A stretch of 64,000 bases of DNA. It comes from Petroclostridium sp. X23. Its GTDB lineage: Bacteria; Bacillota; Clostridia; SK-Y3. Positions 51,055-61,013 of this stretch are shown here, one piece after another. The notes under the pieces were generated by a model that saw nothing but the letters and a program-made list of their open reading frames with translations, ran no database searches and was not told the origin of the DNA. The stretch is from assembly GCF_030013905.1 (NCBI RefSeq), contig NZ_CP124862.1, positions 3,103,051 through 3,167,050 of the forward strand, read 5' to 3'. The translations under genes and the position numbers were made by a program. Within the stretch, counting starts at the first letter, position 1, and every line of letters starts with the position of its first letter.

Positions 51055-52329
51055 CTAAGAAAATATTGAGGGTAAGAATAGAGTAATTTGGGGTATATAC
51101 GTGATCATTGCCAACACAAGAAATAAAGCAACAAGGAATGGAAATAGGTCCTTCACTACGTCCTTCATAGAAACATTGCCTATACCTGTGATTACGTATA
51201 ACAGCAGGCCGACCGGTGGAGTCAATAGTCCGATCATAATGTTTAGTGTAATTACAACACCAAATTGTAATAAATCTATACCATAGTTTTGCAACACCGG
51301 TATCAGCAGCGGTGTAAGGATAATCAAAATGCTTGTTCCTTCCATAAAGCATCCAAGAATAAGCACAACAATATTGATAATGATTAAGAAAACCCATGAT
51401 TGGCTGGATATCGAACTAAATATTTCAACCAACATGGCTGGCACGCCTTCTCGCGCAAGTACCCATCCAAAAGCCTGCGCACATGCAATAATGAACATAA
51501 TCACCGCTGATTCCTTTGCTGCTTTAGCAAGCATATACGGAATGTTACTCCATTTAATTTCTTTATAAACAAATAATCCAATCATTAATCCGTAGGCCAC
51601 CGCGATCACAGCAGCTTCAGTAGGAGTAACAATCCCTGTCATGATCCCTCCAAGGATAATTACAGGCATCATCAATGCAAAAGATGCCTCTTTCGTGCTT
51701 GTAATAAATCTCTTGATGGAGGTTTTTTCTCCTCGAGGAAGATTTTTTCTTACTGCAACAATATAACAGACTGCCATCATATAAATTCCCATCAGCACAC
51801 CAGGTACTGCACCTGCAAGAAATAGCTTTCCTATTGAAACGTTCGCAAGCGTTCCATATACGATAAAGCTTACACTAGGTGGAATGACTGGTCCCATCGT
51901 TGCAGCTGAAGCATTCACGGCACACGCAAAATTTTTACTGTAACCGCTCTTAACCATGCTGGGAATCATCACCGAACCTACTGCAGCCGCATCAGCGATC
52001 GCCGCACCTGAAACTCCGGCCATGATCATGTTTACAATGATAACAACATAGGATAATCCCCCTCGAATGCTTCCAATAATTGACTGTGAAAATGTTACAA
52101 GCCTTTTAGTAAGCCCGCCTGTGTTCAAAAGCTCCCCGGCAAACATAAATAACGGAATGGATAATAACACATAAGAGTCTGTACCGGTCACCATCCTTTG
52201 TGCAAGTACTACGATGGGAAAATTCTCACCAACAAAAAGTATATAAGCAAGGGTACCAATTACAATTGAAAATGCAACCGGCATTCCTATAGCCAGTAAT
52301 ACGAATAATGTCCCTAGTAAAATTAACAC
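51055..52329 (-). CDS. dctM: TRAP transporter large permease DctM
   Basis: The 424-residue protein has about 12 membrane helices and family motifs such as SIPLFMFAGELLNTGGLTKR, AVNASAATMGPVIPPSVSFI and LTPPVGLLLYVITGIG. It couples solute entry to an ion gradient together with DctQ and DctP. GTG 52329 is preceded by GGGGG, 15 bases after the DctQ stop. It is the last of the three TRAP genes in transcription order P-Q-M. Confidence 0.93.
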   Translation of the reverse strand: MLILLGTLFVLLAIGMPVAFSIVIGTLAYILFVGENFPIVVLAQRMVTGTDSYVLLSIPLFMFAGELLNTGGLTKRLVTFSQSIIGSIRGGLSYVVIIVNMIMAGVSGAAIADAAAVGSVMIPSMVKSGYSKNFACAVNASAATMGPVIPPSVSFIVYGTLANVSIGKLFLAGAVPGVLMGIYMMAVCYIVAVRKNLPRGEKTSIKRFITSTKEASFALMMPVIILGGIMTGIVTPTEAAVIAVAYGLMIGLFVYKEIKWSNIPYMLAKAAKESAVIMFIIACAQAFGWVLAREGVPAMLVEIFSSISSQSWVFLIIINIVVLILGCFMEGTSILIILTPLLIPVLQNYGIDLLQFGVVITLNIMIGLLTPPVGLLLYVITGIGNVSMKDVVKDLFPFLVALFLVLAMITYIPQITLFLPSIFS

Positions 52330-52344
52330 CTCTAACAGCCCCCT

Positions 52345-52812
52345 CTACTGCTTATTTTGTCTAAACATCGAAATCAAGTTACATACCGCAAAGTATGTTG
52401 CTATCACGGCAAATACCGGCAATGCCCCGTAAAACACATAGTCCATCGGCAAACCAAGGGCAGCACTGGATGTATTCTTGGTAACATGCACAAGTTTAAT
52501 ACCCATAGGAATCATTAAGACAACAAACCCCAACAATAATACATTATTAAAATAATTCAAAAATCTCTGAATATTTGGTGATAGTTTTTCAGTTAGAAAG
52601 TCAATTCGGATATGCGTTCCTTCCTTTAACGCTAATGCCGCCCCTAGTAGAATAATCCACGTAAATACAAACCGGGATATTTCTTCCGACCATACTAAAG
52701 AATTATTAAAAACATATCGCATCACTACCTGCAAGGCTAAAACAACAGTAACTCCTCCAAATAATACTGCTAAAATGTAATCAAATACTGACATCTTTTT
52801 ATTTTCATTCAT
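52345..52812 (-). CDS. dctQ: TRAP transporter small permease DctQ
   Basis: The 155-residue protein has four membrane helices and the DctQ signature WSEEISRFVFTWIILLGAAL followed by ALKEGTHIRIDFL. ATG 52812 follows TAGGGGGATTGAAT. A longer frame upstream, through DctP terminator-like sequence, is not supported. It sits between dctP and dctM. Confidence 0.92.
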   Translation of the reverse strand: MNENKKMSVFDYILAVLFGGVTVVLALQVVMRYVFNNSLVWSEEISRFVFTWIILLGAALALKEGTHIRIDFLTEKLSPNIQRFLNYFNNVLLLGFVVLMIPMGIKLVHVTKNTSSAALGLPMDYVFYGALPVFAVIATYFAVCNLISMFRQNKQ

Positions 52813-52879
52813 ATTCAATCCCCCTATAAATAAACCGAGAAGCCTATACGGGCTTCTCGAACTATACACAAAAACCTTT

Positions 52880-53950
52880 TTATTTTGCATCAACAATTCT
52901 CTGATAAATGTTTGGCGCCCAAGACTTTTCAAACTTCTGGGGTAATTCTTTGCTAATCAATGCTTTAAACTCTTCTTTGTCAATATCATTGAATATCATA
53001 CCTTTTTCTTTTAACATCGCAGCGAATTTATCTTCATACTGCATCATCGCTTCATGGCCAAATTGTCCTGCTTCTATGGCGGATTCAGAAAGCACTTTTT
53101 GCATCTCCGGAGATAATCCATTATATAGTTTGTCATTAATCATCAGCATATTAAAAGATAATACGTGCTCTGTTTTTGTAACATACTTTTGAACTTCAAA
53201 TAGGCTGTTTGTATATATCATTTCTAAAGGATTTTCCTGCCCCTCAGCAACGCCCTGCTTTAAAGCCATGAAAACTTCTGTTAACGCAATGGGAGTTGGA
53301 TTAGCTCCTAATGTTTTCCATGTTTCAACAAACACAGGCATCTCGGGCACCCTGATTTTTAACCCTTTCAGGTCTGCTACCGACTTGATTTCCTTGTTTG
53401 TAGTAAGGTAACGAGGACCTCTATGCCAGTAATCCAGCACCTTTAACTGCTTGGATTTAACCATAACGTCATTTATTTCTTTGCCAATATCTCCTTTAAA
53501 CACTCTATCTAAATGGTCATAGTCGTTAAAAGTAAATGGTACATCTATTGCCCCGTACTGTGGCGCATACCATGCAATTGCCGCTGAACCTACCAGTGTC
53601 ATATCAAGACTGCCCATACTAACAGCTTCACATAACTCTCTTTCATTTCCAAGCTGGCCGCTTGGGAACAGCTTTATAGTTAGCTTTCCATTTGATTTTG
53701 TCTTAACAAGTTCGGCATATTTCTCCGCCGTATCATGATACGGTCCCCCTGGTGCAAATGGGTAAGCCAGCTTTAACTCCATATCTTTTTCCTCTGTCTT
53801 AGGCGGCTCTTCCGCTTTCGTTACAGTAGGAGCATTGTTAGAATTATCCGTCTGTTCCTCGGAATTTTTCTTAGTGCCGCATCCGCTAAATGCGAGCATC
53901 ATGGTTAAAGCCATACATGTGGCTGAAATTAAAATTTTTTTTGTTTTCAT
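52880..53950 (-). CDS. dctP: TRAP transporter solute-binding lipoprotein DctP
   Basis: The 356-residue protein has a signal peptide with lipobox LAFSGC (Cys about 23), then a Ser/Glu-rich linker and a DctP domain: LKLAYPFAPGGPYHDTAEKY, PSGQLGNERELCEAVSMGSL, and the ligand-site Arg in GLKIRVPEMPVF. DctP members bind carboxylates by this arginine. ATG 53950 follows GGAGGAAAAGAGA. It leads the P-Q-M operon, next to a YesM/YesN system that may control it. Confidence 0.93.
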   Translation of the reverse strand: MKTKKILISATCMALTMMLAFSGCGTKKNSEEQTDNSNNAPTVTKAEEPPKTEEKDMELKLAYPFAPGGPYHDTAEKYAELVKTKSNGKLTIKLFPSGQLGNERELCEAVSMGSLDMTLVGSAAIAWYAPQYGAIDVPFTFNDYDHLDRVFKGDIGKEINDVMVKSKQLKVLDYWHRGPRYLTTNKEIKSVADLKGLKIRVPEMPVFVETWKTLGANPTPIALTEVFMALKQGVAEGQENPLEMIYTNSLFEVQKYVTKTEHVLSFNMLMINDKLYNGLSPEMQKVLSESAIEAGQFGHEAMMQYEDKFAAMLKEKGMIFNDIDKEEFKALISKELPQKFEKSWAPNIYQRIVDAK

Positions 53951-54473
53951 TCTCTTTTCCTCCAATTATAATTTTGTTATGATCTTTGCTTGATTTTCTA
54001 TAGCCTGAATTAATTAAAGTCTATCACACTCCTCTCTAAAAATTTCAACTGGCATGCCAATTACACCTCCAATAATTTGGTCTTTACAACTTAATAGTTA
54101 TTGTGGAGGTAAATAATTAAGTTTCATAGTATACAAGTATATACTATAAGAATTCATGAATGCTGTTAGAGTTACTTGGATAACAGGTACCAACTAGTAA
54201 AAAATATTTCAAGATAGGGAACTTAAAAGTCCTGTATTTCGTTCAGGATCCCAATCAGGAATGCTTATGTTCGAAAAAGTAAAAATATCATAATGGACGA
54301 TGTATAAAGTTTTTTATTTTAGTGCTGATGTCTAATTTCTAATCTAATTATAATTGAGAACTACTGAAAATAAAATTCTCTGTTTTTAATGTTTGGTGTC
54401 AATTTTTAATGCGTACGCAAATAATTTTTTGTCTTAATAATCTCTTTTCGTATGTTTTTTGGTAAAGCACTCA
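53951..54473. other. Intergenic region upstream of the TRAP operon
   Basis: This AT-rich stretch has no gene. A short inverted repeat (ATAGTATA...TATACTAT, 54126-54147) could be an operator for the neighbouring response regulator. No convincing promoter or known riboswitch was seen. Confidence 0.4.
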
Positions 54474-54478
54474 TAAAA

Positions 54479-54529
54479 AATACTCCCCCCTCGGTCAATA
54501 TCACTCATTGTTCCTAAGGCAGGAGTATT
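54479..54529 (-). terminator. Terminator of the YesM/YesN operon
   Basis: AATACTCC and GGAGTATT form the outer stem, with a 35-base interior. On the minus strand it is followed by TTTTTT. It lies about 50 bases past the response-regulator stop at 54578. Confidence 0.65.
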
Positions 54530-54577
54530 GTTTTACTCGCACATAAAATATTTTACAATTTATTTTTAATAGGTGTT

Positions 54578-56194
54578 TCATGGATTAGTATTTAAATGTT
54601 GTTCGTCTATAAACTTTTCCCTATATTCACTTGGGGTCACACCGGATATTTTTTTAAACACCTTGATGAAGTGTTTTGTATCTGCATACCCTAAATTTTC
54701 TCCAATCTCATATATTTTTTTATTCTCTTCTATGAGCAGCTGCTTGGCTCTTTCTATCTTGATATTAGTGATATATTTTATAAAATTGCTTCCGGTGTGT
54801 TCTTTAAATATTCTGCTGAAATACTGGGGGGTTATATTTAAGTATTCTGCAATTTCATTCTGTGAAATACTTTCTGTGTAATGCTGATTGATATACTGAA
54901 TTGCAAGCCTGATGAGCATTTTGCTGCCATGCTCATTCAAAGACGATCTGTTATCTATAAATAATCGGACTTCTTCATTAAGCTCGTCTGAGAGTTCGTT
55001 GATATCTGACTTCACCAGAAGATTTCCAATAAGATCAAATGCGTCATCTTCTTCGTTATCGCCATAGTTTGTAAAGCTATTTAGAGTCATATAAATTTTT
55101 TTGCATACACTGTATATCTCTTCTGCCGACTTGAATTCTATACCATTTCCCAAATTGAATATACTTTCAATTAAGCTGCACACTTTTTGAGAATCACAAA
55201 TTTCCAAATAAGTCCTAAGCTTTTTTTCCCATTGAAACTGTATATCACTTGACTTGGAAGAACTAAAGCTCTCACTATCAAATATACATTCCCTCAATAA
55301 AAACTTGTTAAGTAGCAGCACCCTTAACCTTTTGTAAGCTTGACTCAAAGTTCTTATTCCTTTCGACCTCCCTACGGTTATTAAAACTTGGGTACCGAGC
55401 AGCCTATCCGAAGCTTCTTTAAGTTCATAGCACATTTGAAGAAGATCAAGGTACTCTTGATTATTATCTAGTGCATATAATATAAGCACTTCATAATCTG
55501 ACGGTGAAATAGCAATTTTACTTTGTCCAGCAACTAATATATCTTCCGCAAAATTAATAAACGCATACTTTAAAAGCCCCTTATCACCATCCCATTTAGT
55601 TTCAAGTATATCATCAGACGCTTGCACATGAGCCAAAACCAGCCCAAGCTCTACATCTTCCAAACTAATTTCGAAAAGGCTTTCTTTTTCTCTAAGTTCA
55701 GCCTCATCCATTATTGTGCCATTTATTATACTTTCAAAAAACTTAACTTTTGCATAGTCATAGCTTTTTGACAGCTTTCTATTTATCTCAAGGTTTCTGC
55801 ATTTTAAAATGTGTTCCTCTTCAATTTCCTTTTTAATTCTTGACAATACACTTTTAAGCTCGGTTATATTGACCGGTTTTAGGATATATTCTTTTATCCC
55901 TGTCCTTATGGCTCTTTTAGTATATTCAAAATCATCATATCCACTTATAATAACGACACGCGTTTGCGGCCGTATTTTTGTAAGCTTTTCACAGAAACTA
56001 AGGCCGTCTTCACCTGGCATACGAATATCTGTAATCACTATGTCAGGTTTTTCTCTGCTAGTAATCTCTATCCCTTCACCAGTATCTCTCGCTTTTCCAA
56101 TCACTTCGATATCCAGTTCCAAAGATGCTACCATCTGTGATATTCCATTCCTTATGTGCTCTTCATCATCAACAATCAAAGCTTTTAGAATCAT
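54578..56194 (-). CDS. YesN-type response regulator with AraC output domain
   Basis: The 538-residue protein starts with a receiver domain (ALIVDDEEHIRNGI; phospho-Asp in VITDIRMPGEDG; KPVN near residue 105). A long helical middle region follows, then a C-terminal AraC HTH with ISQNEIAEYLNITPQYFSRI and YADTKHFIKVFKKISGVTPS. ATG 56194 has GGGGG at good spacing and overlaps the kinase stop. It probably activates the TRAP operon next to it, in response to the YesM kinase. Confidence 0.93.
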   Translation of the reverse strand: MILKALIVDDEEHIRNGISQMVASLELDIEVIGKARDTGEGIEITSREKPDIVITDIRMPGEDGLSFCEKLTKIRPQTRVVIISGYDDFEYTKRAIRTGIKEYILKPVNITELKSVLSRIKKEIEEEHILKCRNLEINRKLSKSYDYAKVKFFESIINGTIMDEAELREKESLFEISLEDVELGLVLAHVQASDDILETKWDGDKGLLKYAFINFAEDILVAGQSKIAISPSDYEVLILYALDNNQEYLDLLQMCYELKEASDRLLGTQVLITVGRSKGIRTLSQAYKRLRVLLLNKFLLRECIFDSESFSSSKSSDIQFQWEKKLRTYLEICDSQKVCSLIESIFNLGNGIEFKSAEEIYSVCKKIYMTLNSFTNYGDNEEDDAFDLIGNLLVKSDINELSDELNEEVRLFIDNRSSLNEHGSKMLIRLAIQYINQHYTESISQNEIAEYLNITPQYFSRIFKEHTGSNFIKYITNIKIERAKQLLIEENKKIYEIGENLGYADTKHFIKVFKKISGVTPSEYREKFIDEQHLNTNP

Positions 56195-58004
56195 CTTCAT
56201 CCCCCGTTTGGATTATTGGTAAAGAAACATAAACCGTTGTTCCTACACCCTTCATACTCTCATATCTTAATCCATATCTTTCACCATAAAAAAGCTTTAT
56301 TCTTGCATTCACATTTTGTATCCCTATACTGTATTTATCATTGCTGTACTTCATAAAACTTCTATTTTCGCCTAAAAGAGATTGATTCAATGCATCCACC
56401 TCAGCCTGTTCGAGCCCCACGCCATTGTCAATGATCTTAATCTCTATCTTATCAACATTCTTACCTACCAGTACAGCCACATACCCGTCTTCTTGTTTCC
56501 CACTCAAACCATGCATTACTGCATTTTCAACAAGTGGTTGAAGTACCAGCTTTATAATAATATGTTCCCAAAGTTCTCCATCTACTTTTATAAGCGTATC
56601 GAACCTGTTAGGCATCCTGATCTTCTGTATTTCAAGATATGCCTTCACATGTTCAATTTCACTTTTCACAGTGGATATCCGACCTCCCTTTATGCTGTAC
56701 CTGAACATTTTTCCAAGTGATTTTGCTATTACGCATATTTCCTGTACATTTTTGTTAAAGGCTATACAACTGACAGTTTCGAGCGTATTATATAAAAAAT
56801 GCGGTGTGATCTGTGATTGCAGCGCATTCAGTTGGGCTTCTTTCTCCTTTAATTTAAGAGCATATTCGTTCTTAATCGTATTGTCAAGCTTGTAAACCAT
56901 ATTGTTAAAGCTGTTTGTAAGATCTCCGATCTCATCGGTAGCCACGGTTTGTCCCCAAGTTTGCATGTTCCCTTTCTCTACGTTCTTCATTCTTTCTTTC
57001 AATACTTTGATTGGCTTGGTTATGGTGTACGAGATTAATGTCGACACAGCAATAGCAAGTATCAAGAATAAAATGCTGATAATGAGCGTTAACTTCCTTA
57101 TATAGTTGACATCCTTGAGAAGAACACTTAGCGGTATGCTTGTTAAAATCTTACACCCTGTATATGTGGATGTATTTACAATATAGAATTCTCCCTGTCC
57201 GCTTCCTTTAAGATAGAAGCTTCCATTGACAACCGTGTTGAGTTTCCGCGCAATTTCTCCATCTAACTTTCTTCCTATTGATTCTTCATTTGTATCAAAG
57301 ATTACATTGAGATTTCCATCTAAAATAGATGTTTTAAACTCCTTCTGGTAATTGAATAACTCTTTACTATATAGGTCTTGAAGCACTTTTATGCCGGAAT
57401 CCACCCTTACAATTCCTAAGATACTTGTTTTACTGCCGCCATTTGGTGAGTAATAAATCTTAAAAATAGTGGAAAACACCTTCTTATTTTTATCCCTGAA
57501 ATAATTTTTATGATCCTGTCCCAATATAAGCTTGGATATATGGTAATCACTCATCATTTTTACCCAATCATCATATATTATATCATCACCCACATCCATT
57601 TGATGCTCAGACCAATGATATATGCTATTATTTTCAGCTACCAATAAAATCCCCTGTATGTCATCCTTTAAATTTACGATATTTTTTAGATTCTGATATA
57701 GCAAAAGTGTATCCTTGAACTTTTGACTCTCAGAGAAGTAATATCCTCCTTCTCTCATAAGTTCTACAATTTGATTATTGGCAGATAACCTGGAAGCTGC
57801 TTTCTCTATATCGTATAAATAGCTGTCTAATCTATTCAGCATTTGCTCGTTGATTGTAAGTGCCTTATCTACAGCAGCTTTTTCCATAGCGTTGGAAAAC
57901 ACGGAATATGTAATAGTAGCAATTAATAAAAGAGGTATAATGAATATCATAAGATAAGTAGTTAAAAGCTTGACCTGAATGGGTATGTATCTATTTAATA
58001 TCAA
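56169..58004 (-). CDS. YesM-type sensor histidine kinase
   Basis: The 611-residue protein has two membrane helices (about 10-32 and 290-315) flanking an extracytoplasmic Cache-like domain, then a HAMP domain, a His_kinase domain with QITPHFLYNTLETVSCIAFN (phospho-His) and a HATPase domain with N-box VLQPLVENAVMHGL and G-box IDNGVGLE. TTG 58004 follows GGAGGTGTACGAAA. It is co-transcribed with the YesN-type regulator. The pair usually responds to extracellular sugars or sugar acids. Confidence 0.93.
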   Translation of the reverse strand: MILNRYIPIQVKLLTTYLMIFIIPLLLIATITYSVFSNAMEKAAVDKALTINEQMLNRLDSYLYDIEKAASRLSANNQIVELMREGGYYFSESQKFKDTLLLYQNLKNIVNLKDDIQGILLVAENNSIYHWSEHQMDVGDDIIYDDWVKMMSDYHISKLILGQDHKNYFRDKNKKVFSTIFKIYYSPNGGSKTSILGIVRVDSGIKVLQDLYSKELFNYQKEFKTSILDGNLNVIFDTNEESIGRKLDGEIARKLNTVVNGSFYLKGSGQGEFYIVNTSTYTGCKILTSIPLSVLLKDVNYIRKLTLIISILFLILAIAVSTLISYTITKPIKVLKERMKNVEKGNMQTWGQTVATDEIGDLTNSFNNMVYKLDNTIKNEYALKLKEKEAQLNALQSQITPHFLYNTLETVSCIAFNKNVQEICVIAKSLGKMFRYSIKGGRISTVKSEIEHVKAYLEIQKIRMPNRFDTLIKVDGELWEHIIIKLVLQPLVENAVMHGLSGKQEDGYVAVLVGKNVDKIEIKIIDNGVGLEQAEVDALNQSLLGENRSFMKYSNDKYSIGIQNVNARIKLFYGERYGLRYESMKGVGTTVYVSLPIIQTGDEDDSKSFDC

Positions 58005-58371
58005 TTTCGTACACCTCCATTAATATATTCCATGTTAATATTCAACAAGACTAAATGCCTTAGCTGATTTGATTCATTGGCACGGGAAAATACAATTTTT
58101 CTTCTTTGGTTTGTCGATTGAATTAGTATCATCCAATATTTGACCAACGCTTTTATTATACTATTTCTCAGGCATTACATCTACATATTGCAGAAAACTT
58201 CTTCTAAAGCGTTCATATTACTATATTTACATTCTTTTTGGAATGGACTTCCCAGTGTCATGATAATAAATTTAATAACATTGAAGTTCTTTAATTGAAA
58301 ATTTCACAAGGAATAAACTTGACCCATACCTTATAAAGCACTAATTCATCCATTTTATAGAAATCATCACA

Positions 58372-58400
58372 TTGACGTGATATTCCTATACTGATAAAAT
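58372..58400 (+). promoter_or_regulatory. Predicted promoter before the damaged deoR gene
   Basis: TTGACG (58372-58377) and TAAAAT (58395-58400) have a 17-base spacer, 29 bases before the ATG at 58429. The remaining 58005-58371 is AT-rich with no gene. Confidence 0.55.
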
Positions 58401-58428
58401 AAATATATAAATATTAAGGAGACCGATC

Positions 58429-58922
58429 ATGCTTCGAGCCGAACGTTTGGATAAAATTGTAGAGATAACCAACCAGCACCATATTATTACGATTGAGAAT
58501 ATCATGAATGAATTAGGTGTTTCAAAGGCCACCGTCCGTTGGATTTATTGTTTTTAGGAGGAATGCTAAGAAAATCCTTTTATTCTTCCTATGGATATTT
58601 TGCAGAACACATGCTTCAAAGCATATCGGTAAACAAAATATTTTTATCAGCAGATGCCGTTAATTTAAATCAAGGGATCATGAGCTATACTATGGATGAC
58701 GTGAATATAAAGAAACAGTTTATCGCATCCGCAAATGAAGTTATTTTGCTTTGCGGCCACTCAAAATTTGAATCCATCGCCTTTATTCATGTTGAACCCT
58801 TAGATTGTATTGATAGAATCATTGTAGGAAAAGAATTGCCCGGTACTATAGTGGGTAAGTTGCGTAAAAAAGGCATCGCAGTAGAATTGGTTTCGTTTTA
58901 TTATTCATCAATGTTGCATTAA
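58429..58922 (+). pseudogene. DeoR-family regulator with an internal deletion
   Basis: From ATG 58429 (after AAGGAG) the frame gives RAERLDKIVEITNQHHIITI and ENIMNELGVSKATVR, the DeoR helix-turn-helix. It then runs to a stop at 58555-58557. In another frame the C-terminal sensor part follows: LLFLGGMLRKSFYSSYGYFA, LLCGHSKFES and a normal end at 58922. Compared with the intact 259-residue DeoR at 36486, about 90 middle residues are missing and the frame is broken. The HAD phosphatase 12 bases downstream is intact. Confidence 0.8.
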
Positions 58923-58934
58923 AAGGAGGATCTC

Positions 58935-59600
58935 ATGAAAAAGGCAGTTATATTTGACATGGATGGTGTGCTGATCGACAGCGAGCCTGTTTATCTAAAC
59001 CGGTTTGAAATCTTTTTTGACCACCATCATATCCCGGTAAATAAGAATGATCTAAAAAAAACAGTTGGTGCCTCTTCCAAGGCAACCTGGGATATTATTC
59101 GCAAACTATGGCCTGAAGATATTTCAGTATCCAGGTTAAGAGAAATGTTTTATTTTCTCTCCGATCGTTTTTCAATATCTTATAAAGATATACTTTTTCC
59201 AAATGTAATAAAGACACTCCAATTACTGAAAAAACAAAACTATCGAATCGCCCTTGCTTCTTCTTCATCTTTTTCGGTAATCCACGCTGCACTTTCCGCT
59301 ACAGATACCTCGGATTATTTCGATGTTATCGTCAGCGGAGAAATGTTTAAAGAAAGCAAACCAAATCCTGAAATCTACTTATACACCATTTGCCAGCTGT
59401 CTCTGCCTTCACATGAATGTATTGTGGTTGAAGACTCCGTATATGGTATTGCAGCTGCCAAAGCAGCCCACTTGGATGTAGCAGCCATAAGGGATACACG
59501 CTTCGGTTTTAACCAATCGAATGCAACTTATCTAATAGATGATGTTGCTGAAATATTGGATATACTGAAAAGCCTGAATGGGTCTTTAAAGATCTCATAA
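58935..59600 (+). CDS. HAD-superfamily sugar phosphatase / beta-phosphoglucomutase-like
   Basis: The 221-residue protein has HAD motif I FDMDGVLIDSEP (nucleophile Asp and +2 Asp), motif II LASSSS, motif III Lys in KESKPNPEIYL and motif IV VVEDSVYGIAAAKAA. The helical cap lies between motifs I and II as in beta-phosphoglucomutase and sugar phosphatases. ATG 58935 follows AAAAGGAGG. With a (now broken) DeoR gene just before it, it probably acted on a sugar phosphate. Confidence 0.88.
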   Translation: MKKAVIFDMDGVLIDSEPVYLNRFEIFFDHHHIPVNKNDLKKTVGASSKATWDIIRKLWPEDISVSRLREMFYFLSDRFSISYKDILFPNVIKTLQLLKKQNYRIALASSSSFSVIHAALSATDTSDYFDVIVSGEMFKESKPNPEIYLYTICQLSLPSHECIVVEDSVYGIAAAKAAHLDVAAIRDTRFGFNQSNATYLIDDVAEILDILKSLNGSLKIS

Positions 59601-59850
59601 CCCCTACCGATTCATTATTCCTAGTGCTTTTTTACGTAAATCCCTTAGAGATAATTGGAACGCTTTAGATTGAATCGATGTCCAAGGAATAGCATATGGG
59701 CAAATCCCTCAAGTACTGGCGAACCTGTGGTGGGGGCAGTACTATCCGAACTTAGGGTATGGGTCTTGCAAAAATAATCGATTACAAGGAGATCTCTAAC
59801 TAATCTGACAAAGGACCTATACCGCCCCCTCGCTCAGTAAACATGTATAT

Positions 59851-59923
59851 AGATACAAAAAGTGGTAGTACCGCAAGTTATTTCATAACTGTATTTTATA
59901 AAGTTAATACATAACTGTATTCT
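59851..59923 (+). pseudogene. Duplicated 3' fragment of the MEMO gene
   Basis: This 73-base stretch matches 47930-48002 (the end of the MEMO gene and its stop) with about eight differences and no gaps. It still reads DTKSGSTASYFITVFYKVNT followed by a stop. No other MEMO sequence is seen upstream in 59601-59850, which holds nothing else recognisable. The match runs into the 3' end of the diguanylate cyclase gene. Confidence 0.75.
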
Positions 59924-61013
59924 TACCTTGTTTTTTTGCTTTGTAAAGTAACGAGTCTGCACGATGTAATAAAGATTGGGCGTCTTCTTCAAAACTGAAC
60001 GTTGCTGCACCAAAACTACACGTTACTTTTCCTACGCTGTCAAACAAATGGCTTTCGACTGCCAAACGTATTCTTTCACTTAAATTTGCTGCGTCTAATT
60101 TGTGGGTATTGGGGAGCAATATAACAAATTCTTCTCCTCCCCATCGAGCAAAAATATCGGTTTCTCGAATAGTATGTTGAACCAGTTTTACGATATCCAA
60201 TATTACTTGGTCTCCAATAAGATGCCCATAGCTATCATTTATTCTTTTAAAATCATCTAAGTCGAAAATAATCAAGGATAAATTGCTGTTATATCTCTTA
60301 GTATAATTAATCCACTTGTCTAACTCTTCATTAAATTTGAATCTGTTATATATCCCTGTCAACGGATCAATCATAACCATTCTCTTTAACTCTTGACTAC
60401 TTATATATTGAACTCTCTTTAAATAATTCGTTCGAAATGCAGAAATACTGCTAAGCGCAATAACTATTAACGTATATACGATAGCTGCCGACAGCTCAGA
60501 TATTTTAATATATTTTAGATGAAACAGCGAAAATAAAAAGAAACCTGCACTGATAAATAAAGAAACTATAATCATATAAATCCAACGATTTGGGACCATA
60601 AACACTCCAAGCAATATTACCATCACACCAAAAGCCTGAATTAAAAAATTAGGCGTCTCATACTGATAAAATACCATTAAAAATAGAAGAAATACTATGA
60701 ATTCATACCCTGTTATCCAATAAACCAGTGCATAATAATTTTGCGCGGTTTTTATTCTAATATAAAGTATCACAACTAAAATCATGAAAGATATTCTGTT
60801 GAGTACTATAAAGTCAAACTCACGTCCACTTTTAATAAGAAAATAATCAGGAATAAGAAAAAGAAAATATAATATGCCTAAAGTAAGTACAATAGGCTTA
60901 ATATATTTCACAGCTTTTTCAATTTCCTGATTCATGTATTCTCTTTCAAGATTGCTATCTGTAAATTCCGCTAAATAAGTGATTATTCTATCTTTCTCCT
61001 TCTCACTTTCCAA
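59904..61013 (-). CDS. Membrane-bound diguanylate cyclase (GGDEF)
   Basis: The 369-residue protein has about six membrane helices (about 33-200) and a C-terminal GGDEF domain with MIDPLTGIYNRFKFNEELD, DDFKRINDSYGHLIGDQ and the active-site loop RWGGEEFVILLP. It makes cyclic di-GMP. No RxxD inhibitory site is obvious. TTG 61013 follows GTGAGG. Its last residues (KQGKNTVMY) are encoded partly by DNA that matches the end of the MEMO gene on the other strand. Confidence 0.93.
   Translation of the reverse strand: MESEKEKDRIITYLAEFTDSNLEREYMNQEIEKAVKYIKPIVLTLGILYFLFLIPDYFLIKSGREFDFIVLNRISFMILVVILYIRIKTAQNYYALVYWITGYEFIVFLLFLMVFYQYETPNFLIQAFGVMVILLGVFMVPNRWIYMIIVSLFISAGFFLFSLFHLKYIKISELSAAIVYTLIVIALSSISAFRTNYLKRVQYISSQELKRMVMIDPLTGIYNRFKFNEELDKWINYTKRYNSNLSLIIFDLDDFKRINDSYGHLIGDQVILDIVKLVQHTIRETDIFARWGGEEFVILLPNTHKLDAANLSERIRLAVESHLFDSVGKVTCSFGAATFSFEEDAQSLLHRADSLLYKAKKQGKNTVMY

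Noticed and set aside
54126..54147. Short inverted repeat as a proven operator
   Set aside because: An eight-base AT-rich palindrome is easily found by chance in this sequence; mentioned only as a possibility.
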